Source: an uncultured Acetobacter sp.
GTDB taxonomy: Bacteria > Pseudomonadota > Alphaproteobacteria > Acetobacterales > Acetobacteraceae
NCBI GenBank assembly: GCA_937900755.1
Contig: CALCDN010000228.1
Location: 1-11,390, forward strand
Reading direction: 5' to 3'
DNA length: 11,390 nucleotides
Below the pieces are notes generated by a model. It was not told the DNA's origin. It made no database searches and saw only the letters and a list, made by a program, of their open reading frames with translations. Positions 6,946-11,390 of the stretch are shown here, in pieces (the stretch's first letter is position 1; each line of letters begins with the position of its first letter). A program made the translations under genes and the position numbers.

Positions 6946-7598
6946 TGGGTAACAGCAATCTGGTCTTACGTACCAAGCTCATTGACCGTATGTTCCACTG
7001 GAGCATGGTGTCGTGCTTTATGCTGGTCGCCCTTTCGGGGCTTTCATGGTTCTTCCCGAGCCTTAACTGGCTAGGGTATGTGCTTGGCCCGCCCCAACTT
7101 GCCCGTGTGCTGCATCCCTTCCTGGGGATTGCCGTTTTTGCGCTGCTTATGTGCATGTTTGTCCGCTTTGTGCACCACAACCTTTTTGTCCGCACGGACC
7201 TGACATGGTTCAGGCATATTGCCGATGTGCTTTTGAACAAGCACGGACAAAAACTCCAGATTGGCAAGTACAACGCTGGGCAGAAAATTCTGTTCTGGGG
7301 TATTATGTCCCTGATCAGCCTTCTGTTTGTCAGTGGGCTCATGATCTGGCGGGCTTATTTTGCTGGCTTTTTTCCCATTCCCGTAGTCAGGCTGGCACTT
7401 CTGGCGCACTCTGTTGCCGGTCTTGCTCTTATCCTGCTTGTCATCGGGCATATTTACATGGGGATATGGGTGCGTGGGTCCATTGGCGGCATGGTCAGCG
7501 GTTATGTTTCCCGCGCGTGGGCCAGGCAGCACCATGACCGCTGGTATGAAGAAGAGATCGCCCCGACCAAACCGCTGCCTTCCAAAAGGCATGGCTGA
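6945..7598 (+). CDS. fdnI: Formate dehydrogenase cytochrome b556 gamma subunit
   Basis: The integral membrane di-heme b subunit that accepts electrons from FdnH and reduces quinone near the cytoplasmic face, completing the formate-to-quinone redox loop. It has 217 residues and four hydrophobic helices, at about 19-37, 56-76, 115-136 and 148-171. His18, His57, His155 and His169 fall at exactly the numbers of the heme-b ligands of E. coli FdnI, which is strong support for function. The start overlaps the fdnH stop by one base, and the stop overlaps the fdhE start by one base (TGATG), so the three genes are translationally linked. The C-terminal tail is basic and charged, as expected for a cytoplasmic end. 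Confidence 0.96.
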   Translation: MGNSNLVLRTKLIDRMFHWSMVSCFMLVALSGLSWFFPSLNWLGYVLGPPQLARVLHPFLGIAVFALLMCMFVRFVHHNLFVRTDLTWFRHIADVLLNKHGQKLQIGKYNAGQKILFWGIMSLISLLFVSGLMIWRAYFAGFFPIPVVRLALLAHSVAGLALILLVIGHIYMGIWVRGSIGGMVSGYVSRAWARQHHDRWYEEEIAPTKPLPSKRHG

Positions 7599-8515
7599 TG
7601 CTGAGCACATCCGACATTGTTGCCCCAGACAAGCGCACACCCGGTGTGGCGACAATTGATCCAGCAATTTTTCCCATGCTGGACAAGCTTTATGCCCGTC
7701 GCATCAAACGCCTGAACGCCCAGGCAGACCTGCTGGGGGAGAACGGGGCCTATTTTCGCTTTCTGACACATCTGGTGCAGGGGCAGCAACGGATAGCGGA
7801 ACAAAGCCCCCTTGGGCCGGACGATGTTGAGGCCATCCGTGCGCTGCTCCAACAAAAGCCCGAAAATACGCAGTTGGAGAACCTTCTTTCAAACATCACA
7901 TGCTGGCAGGCGGCATACGCAACCCTGGCAAAACAGGTCGCGCCCCTGCTCCCGCAGGATGTGGGCGATAAACTGGCCGTATTGTCTGCTGACAAAACGC
8001 AGCTTACCCAGGCAGCGGCACATCTTTTGCGGTTCGACTATCAGCAGGTTGACGCAGGTGTCGCGGTTGTCCTGTGGGCGGCCCTTTCCACCTGCTGGGC
8101 GCAGGCTGTCTCTCTTTTACAGGAAGAGAGCATGACACAACCCACGGCTCAGGCGGTTTGCTGCCCCTGTTGCCACGCGCCCCCTGTTGCCAGCCTGGTG
8201 CTCGGTGGCGCACGCGAAGGGTTCCGTTATTTGCAGTGCAGCCTGTGCGAAGTTCGCTGGCACAGGGTCAGGGCTGTTTGCGTGGATTGCGGCGCAAGTG
8301 GGCAGATTGAGCACTGGACTCTGGATGACGCAAAATCTGCTCTCCAGATTGAAACCTGTGGAGACTGTAAAAGTTACATCAAGACATTCCGTCTGGATTA
8401 TGACCCGGAACTGGAAGCCGTGGCTGATGATCTGGGAAGCCTGTCTTTGGATGCCGCCATAGAGGCAGAAGGTTTCAAGCGCATTGGCCTGAACCCGTTT
8501 GCCTTCCCTGCATGA
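7598..8515 (+). CDS. fdhE: Formate dehydrogenase accessory protein FdhE
   Basis: A cytoplasmic maturation factor that interacts with the catalytic subunit of respiratory formate dehydrogenases and is needed for active enzyme; it is thought to act before Tat export. The length of 305 residues is close to E. coli FdhE (309). The C-terminal half carries the family's rubredoxin-like metal-binding pairs: CCPCC (188-192), CSLC (214-217), CVDC (228-231) and CGDC (254-257). The N-terminal half (about 1-185) is helical-looking and less conserved. The ATG at 7598 overlaps the fdnI stop, with AAAAGG a few bases upstream. It sits in the operon between the structural genes and moeA, as expected for a dedicated chaperone. 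Confidence 0.93.
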   Translation: MLSTSDIVAPDKRTPGVATIDPAIFPMLDKLYARRIKRLNAQADLLGENGAYFRFLTHLVQGQQRIAEQSPLGPDDVEAIRALLQQKPENTQLENLLSNITCWQAAYATLAKQVAPLLPQDVGDKLAVLSADKTQLTQAAAHLLRFDYQQVDAGVAVVLWAALSTCWAQAVSLLQEESMTQPTAQAVCCPCCHAPPVASLVLGGAREGFRYLQCSLCEVRWHRVRAVCVDCGASGQIEHWTLDDAKSALQIETCGDCKSYIKTFRLDYDPELEAVADDLGSLSLDAAIEAEGFKRIGLNPFAFPA

Positions 8516-8516
8516 C

Positions 8517-9797
8517 ATGAGCATGGACTGTCGCGTGCCTTTGCCCCAAGCCTCAGCCGCCAGCAAGCAAACACCCATTGCGTCCATGGTTGACTTCGAG
8601 CACGCACAGGCCGTTTTGTCAGCACTGGCGGATACGCTGCGTGTTCCAGAAATTGAACATATCCCCCTTAGCCAGGCAAATGGCCGTATTCTGGCCAATG
8701 AACTGCATGCTGTGGTCCCTCGGCCAGAAGCCGATATTTCCGCCATGGATGGATACGCTTTCTGCTGTGCGGACATTCCCGTTCCGGGCCAGCACTCTGC
8801 CGCTATTCCTCTACAGAACTACATTGTCGCCGGGGACCAGCCCGAAGCACACCGTCGTGGAACCGCCGCCACCATTTTAACAGGCGCGCGCCTGCCTGCG
8901 GGAGCCGACTGCGTTATTGCCCGTGAACGCGTAACAATACAGGACGGCATGCTCCACTTCGCCCTGTCGGACATGACCGTGGGAAGGAATATCAGGCGCG
9001 CAGGGGAGGAGTTTGCCGCAGGGGCCCGCCTCCTGCCCGCCGGGCAGAAGCTTGACTGGCGCCATATTGCCCTGCTGGCCAGCCAGAATATAAAACACTT
9101 GGCGGTTTACAGGCCGCGTCGGGTTGGTGTGCTTGCCAATGGCGCCGAATTTGGCGCGCATGCGCAGGATTGCCGGGCCGAAATCAATACTCCCATGTTA
9201 ACGGCAATGTTGGCTGCCATGGGCTTGCCGGTCCTGCACCGTGTTGTCGGCTCGGATAGCCAGCAGGACCTACAGGCCGCGGTATCCGAACTGGCGGCGC
9301 AGTCGGATATACTCATAACAACAGGTGGCATTTCTGTTGGTGAGACCGACAATATATTACCTGTTATGAAAAGCCTCGGGGCAAGCTGCTTGTTTCGAAA
9401 GGTTAAAATACGGCCAGGAAAACCCTTTACAGTCATGCTGTTAGGCCAGAAACCTGTGTTTTGCCTTCCTGGCAATCCGGGGGCTGCTGCCATATGCGCC
9501 CAGTTTTTTGTCCTGCCGTTCCTACGCTCGCTCACAGGTGCTGAGCCCAAGGGAAGCGCTCCGGCCATTATGCGCGGACGCAGCAGTTTTTCATATGCCC
9601 CCCCGGCGGATGCAACATGCTTTGTGCCCGTGTACTATGCGCAAAGCGGCAAGGAGGGCGTTTTTTCCCTCGTTCCTTCTCAAGGCTCATCGGACGTGCT
9701 GTGCTTTTCTCACGCGTCTGGCATTTTACACGTTCCCGCAGGCAGCAGCATAAATGTGGGAGACTGGTGTGAGGCAATACCCTTTAGCGGGTTATAA
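8517..9797 (+). CDS. moeA: Molybdopterin molybdenumtransferase MoeA
   Basis: Inserts molybdate into adenylylated molybdopterin to make Mo-cofactor, in the cytoplasm. It has 426 residues, near the usual 400-420. Motifs in order: SAMDGYA (75-81), TGARLPAGADCVI, GRNIRRAGEE, the MoCF-domain TGGISVGETDN (from 269), KIRPGKPF, PGNPGAA (from 318) and a final beta domain. Two signatures are atypical: the usual STGDEL block reads ANGAEF, keeping the Glu but not the Asp, and the usual PGNPVSA reads PGNPGAA. The start is uncertain. ATG 8517 lies one base past the fdhE stop and fits coupled translation; ATG 8523 and an in-frame TTG at 8499, inside fdhE, are alternatives. None has a good ribosome site. Being at the end of the fdn operon suggests cofactor supply for this enzyme. 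A housekeeping copy elsewhere cannot be excluded. Confidence 0.93.
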   Translation: MSMDCRVPLPQASAASKQTPIASMVDFEHAQAVLSALADTLRVPEIEHIPLSQANGRILANELHAVVPRPEADISAMDGYAFCCADIPVPGQHSAAIPLQNYIVAGDQPEAHRRGTAATILTGARLPAGADCVIARERVTIQDGMLHFALSDMTVGRNIRRAGEEFAAGARLLPAGQKLDWRHIALLASQNIKHLAVYRPRRVGVLANGAEFGAHAQDCRAEINTPMLTAMLAAMGLPVLHRVVGSDSQQDLQAAVSELAAQSDILITTGGISVGETDNILPVMKSLGASCLFRKVKIRPGKPFTVMLLGQKPVFCLPGNPGAAAICAQFFVLPFLRSLTGAEPKGSAPAIMRGRSSFSYAPPADATCFVPVYYAQSGKEGVFSLVPSQGSSDVLCFSHASGILHVPAGSSINVGDWCEAIPFSGL

Positions 9798-9824
9798 AAA
9801 GCGGTTTTGTGTGGTTCAGTCCTG

Positions 9825-10352
9825 TCATATGCATTGCCATGAAAACGCATGTTTTTGAATATAGTGTGCAATGCCCTCAATGTTTTCCATAGAGAAAACG
9901 GTCTTTTTATTTGTGGCACCTTGTAATGGCAGGCTATCGGTTGCAACTGCCTGAATCCGCTCTTCATTTGTAAAAAGCGGCTCCTTGGCTGTCAGGGAAC
10001 GCCAGACCTCCATGCAGGCCGGAACGTCCGCATGGAAACCCTCCACCAAGATCAGGTCTACCGGCTGCATGGCGTGAACCAGTTCGTTCAACATCGGTGG
10101 TGTTGCGTTCTGGTGTTGCAAAACCCAGCGTGACGGCGTTGCCAGCATAACCTCAACGGCTCCGTTTTCCCTGTGCTGGAATGTATCTTTCCCCGGTGTA
10201 TCCATGTCCACACCATGATGGGTATGTTTGATGGTGGAAACACGAAGTCCGGTTTGACAAAAAAATGGGATAAGCCGACTGATAAGATGTGTTTTGCCAG
10301 AACCACTCCGCCCGATAATGCCAAATATCCGTTGTTCGCGATGACAGAGCAT
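9825..10352 (-). CDS. mobB: Molybdopterin-guanine dinucleotide biosynthesis adaptor MobB
   Basis: A small P-loop GTP-binding protein that assists MobA in building the guanine dinucleotide form of the molybdenum cofactor. It has 175 residues. The Walker A motif is GRSGSGKT (14-21). The family motif KHTHHGVDMDTPGKD is at 42-56, and VDLILVEGFH (98-107) corresponds to the Walker B-like DLVLVEGF block. It lies on the opposite strand to all other genes here: tail-to-tail with moeA (27-base gap) and head-to-head with mobA (99-base gap). The ATG at 10352 has no clear Shine-Dalgarno sequence. The frame stays open a little further upstream, but no better start was found. Its divergent position means it needs its own promoter. 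Confidence 0.93.
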   Translation of the reverse strand: MLCHREQRIFGIIGRSGSGKTHLISRLIPFFCQTGLRVSTIKHTHHGVDMDTPGKDTFQHRENGAVEVMLATPSRWVLQHQNATPPMLNELVHAMQPVDLILVEGFHADVPACMEVWRSLTAKEPLFTNEERIQAVATDSLPLQGATNKKTVFSMENIEGIAHYIQKHAFSWQCI

Positions 10353-10451
10353 AAAAAACTGGCCAATCCATGCTGCGTTGAGGAGACGGATTGATTTTTA
10401 ATCAGACTAACGCACAATAACCAGCACAAACGGGCAAAGATACGATGGACC
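10353..10451. promoter_or_regulatory. Divergent mobB/mobA intergenic region
   Basis: This 99-base AT-richer gap should hold promoters for both mobB and mobA-fdhD. The inverted repeat TGATT-TTT-AATCA (10392-10404) is its main visible feature. A weak -35-like TTGATT (10391-10396) with ACAATA 17 bases on (10414-10419) could serve mobA, but this is not well supported. Confidence 0.35.
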
Positions 10452-11090
10452 ATGCAGGATACACTTAAAATAGCGGGACTTGTGCTGGCTGGCGGGCAGG
10501 GACGGCGCATGCACTACGCCGACAAAGCCTTTATGGACATTGATAATCGCCCGTGTATTGACTGGATTATCGCCTGCCTCAAAAAACAGTGCACTGGCAT
10601 TGCCATAAGCGCTAATGGCGATACCCAAAGATTCAGCGCCTGGGATTACCCGGTTCTGGCAGATACAATACAGGATGTCGGCCCCCTGGCCGGGGTACTG
10701 AGCGGGCTGGAATGGGCCGAAGCCGCCGGATTTGACATACTCGTGAGTGTGCCGGTGGATACGCCATGCATACCGGACAACCTGGTCAAGGCACTGTCAC
10801 CCGCACCATCCTACGCAACATACGCTGCCCAAAGTCATTCCCTGGTCGCGCTGTGGCCTGTCTGTGCCGCACGAGCTCTTTTGGCCGCGCAGTTGACGGG
10901 CATAACAGAGCAGAACAGAAAACAGAACACGCGGGTCTGCACGTTGGCTTATGCGCTCAATGCGCGCGCGGTTGATTTTTTGCCTGCAAGTCCCTTTGAC
11001 CCGTTTTTGAATATCAACACCCCCGAAGATCTGCTGGCGGTACAGGCGCTTTGGCAGGCCCGGACAGGGGGTAACGCCCATGGCGCCTGA
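10452..11090 (+). CDS. mobA: Molybdenum cofactor guanylyltransferase MobA
   Basis: Transfers GMP from GTP to Mo-molybdopterin to give Mo-MGD, and then bis-MGD, the cofactor that FdnG binds. It has 212 residues, somewhat longer than E. coli MobA (194). The nucleotide-binding start is AGLVLAGGQGRRM (8-20), with DKAF at 24-27, DVGPLAGVLSGL at 75-86, and the metal-binding PVDTP with Asp103. NINTPEDL near the C terminus is the family's closing motif. The ATG at 10452 gives a normal N terminus; the earlier ATG at 10445 is out of frame. No strong Shine-Dalgarno sequence is seen. The end overlaps the fdhD start by 11 bases, so the two are probably co-transcribed from a promoter between mobB and mobA. 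Confidence 0.94.
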   Translation: MQDTLKIAGLVLAGGQGRRMHYADKAFMDIDNRPCIDWIIACLKKQCTGIAISANGDTQRFSAWDYPVLADTIQDVGPLAGVLSGLEWAEAAGFDILVSVPVDTPCIPDNLVKALSPAPSYATYAAQSHSLVALWPVCAARALLAAQLTGITEQNRKQNTRVCTLAYALNARAVDFLPASPFDPFLNINTPEDLLAVQALWQARTGGNAHGA

Positions 11091-11390
11091 GGATACGGTT
11101 TTCCCCATTTCCGCTCCCTGCCATGTAAGCCGCGCCATATGGGACAAGTCTTCGGACAGACCGGCAACAATCACTGAAGAGATTTTGCATCTGGCTGAAG
11201 AAGTGCCTTTGGCGCTGGTCTATAATGGCACGGAATATGCCGTCATGATGGTTACGCCTTGCAACATGACTGATTTTGTAACCGGTTTTTCCATGACCGA
11301 AGGCCTTGTTGAAGGGTGTTCCGATATCAGGCAGATTTCCATAACGCCCGTGGATGGTGGCTTAAAGGCGGATATCCGCGTAAACGCGGA
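11080..11390 (+). CDS. fdhD: Sulfur carrier protein FdhD, N-terminal part (3' cut by window)
   Basis: FdhD passes sulfur from a cysteine desulfurase to the molybdenum cofactor, creating the sulfido ligand that formate dehydrogenases require. About 103 residues are visible out of roughly 270-280. The segment EEVPLALVYNGTEYAVMMVT (about 40-59) is the conserved start of the FdhD fold, and DFVTGFSMTEGLV matches the usual DFA-GF-LTEGII block. The cysteine loop involved in sulfur transfer lies beyond the window. The start ATG overlaps the mobA end by 11 bases; a G-run (about 11066-11071) gives a plausible ribosome site, and the N terminus then fits. It completes the set of formate dehydrogenase maturation genes. 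The frame is intact to the window edge. Confidence 0.9.
   Translation, partial: MAPEDTVFPISAPCHVSRAIWDKSSDRPATITEEILHLAEEVPLALVYNGTEYAVMMVTPCNMTDFVTGFSMTEGLVEGCSDIRQISITPVDGGLKADIRVNA

Noticed and set aside
9798..9824. Bidirectional terminator between moeA and mobB
   Set aside because: The 27-base gap shows no convincing stem; only short T and A runs are present.
10391..10405. Second FNR site between mobB and mobA
   Set aside because: TTGAT and ATCAG are separated by five bases rather than four, and the second half site has a mismatch. It is better described as an AT-rich inverted repeat.

Overview
The window reads as a chromosomal segment from a moderately GC-rich proteobacterium. An acetic acid bacterium (Acetobacteraceae, Alphaproteobacteria) is my best guess, because an AspT/aspartate 4-decarboxylase pair and an FdnGHI-type formate dehydrogenase with its maturation genes fit that group. 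This rests on protein resemblance only and is an inference. Bases 1-49 are not biological: they match the Illumina Nextera i7 adapter with the Tn5 mosaic end, so this is the raw end of an assembled contig.

Layout. (1) 50-2576: the 3' part of an aspartate:alanine antiporter gene (aspT), then a complete aspartate 4-decarboxylase gene (aspD). Together these form the known aspartate-in/alanine-out decarboxylation cycle, which consumes a cytoplasmic proton and builds proton-motive force. (2) 2577-2937: a 361-base AT-rich gap with several strong inverted repeats, a near-consensus FNR-type site and a candidate promoter. (3) 2947-8515: fdnG, fdnH, fdnI and fdhE, tightly packed and partly overlapping. 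They encode a Tat-exported, membrane-bound, quinone-linked molybdenum formate dehydrogenase and its maturation factor. The catalytic residue is cysteine (TGC), not selenocysteine. (4) 8517-11390: molybdenum-cofactor genes moeA, mobB (opposite strand) and mobA, then the 5' part of fdhD, cut by the window end.

The second block is close to self-contained. It has the three structural subunits, a quality-control and assembly factor (FdhE), cofactor synthesis (MoeA inserts Mo; MobA/MobB make the bis-MGD form) and the sulfur-transfer protein FdhD. The candidate FNR site lies where a class II activator would sit, about 41 bases before a plausible start point, suggesting induction under low oxygen. 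The aspartate and formate blocks are both energy-conserving, but nothing in the sequence shows that they are co-regulated. No tRNA, rRNA, CRISPR array, insertion sequence or phage gene was seen.
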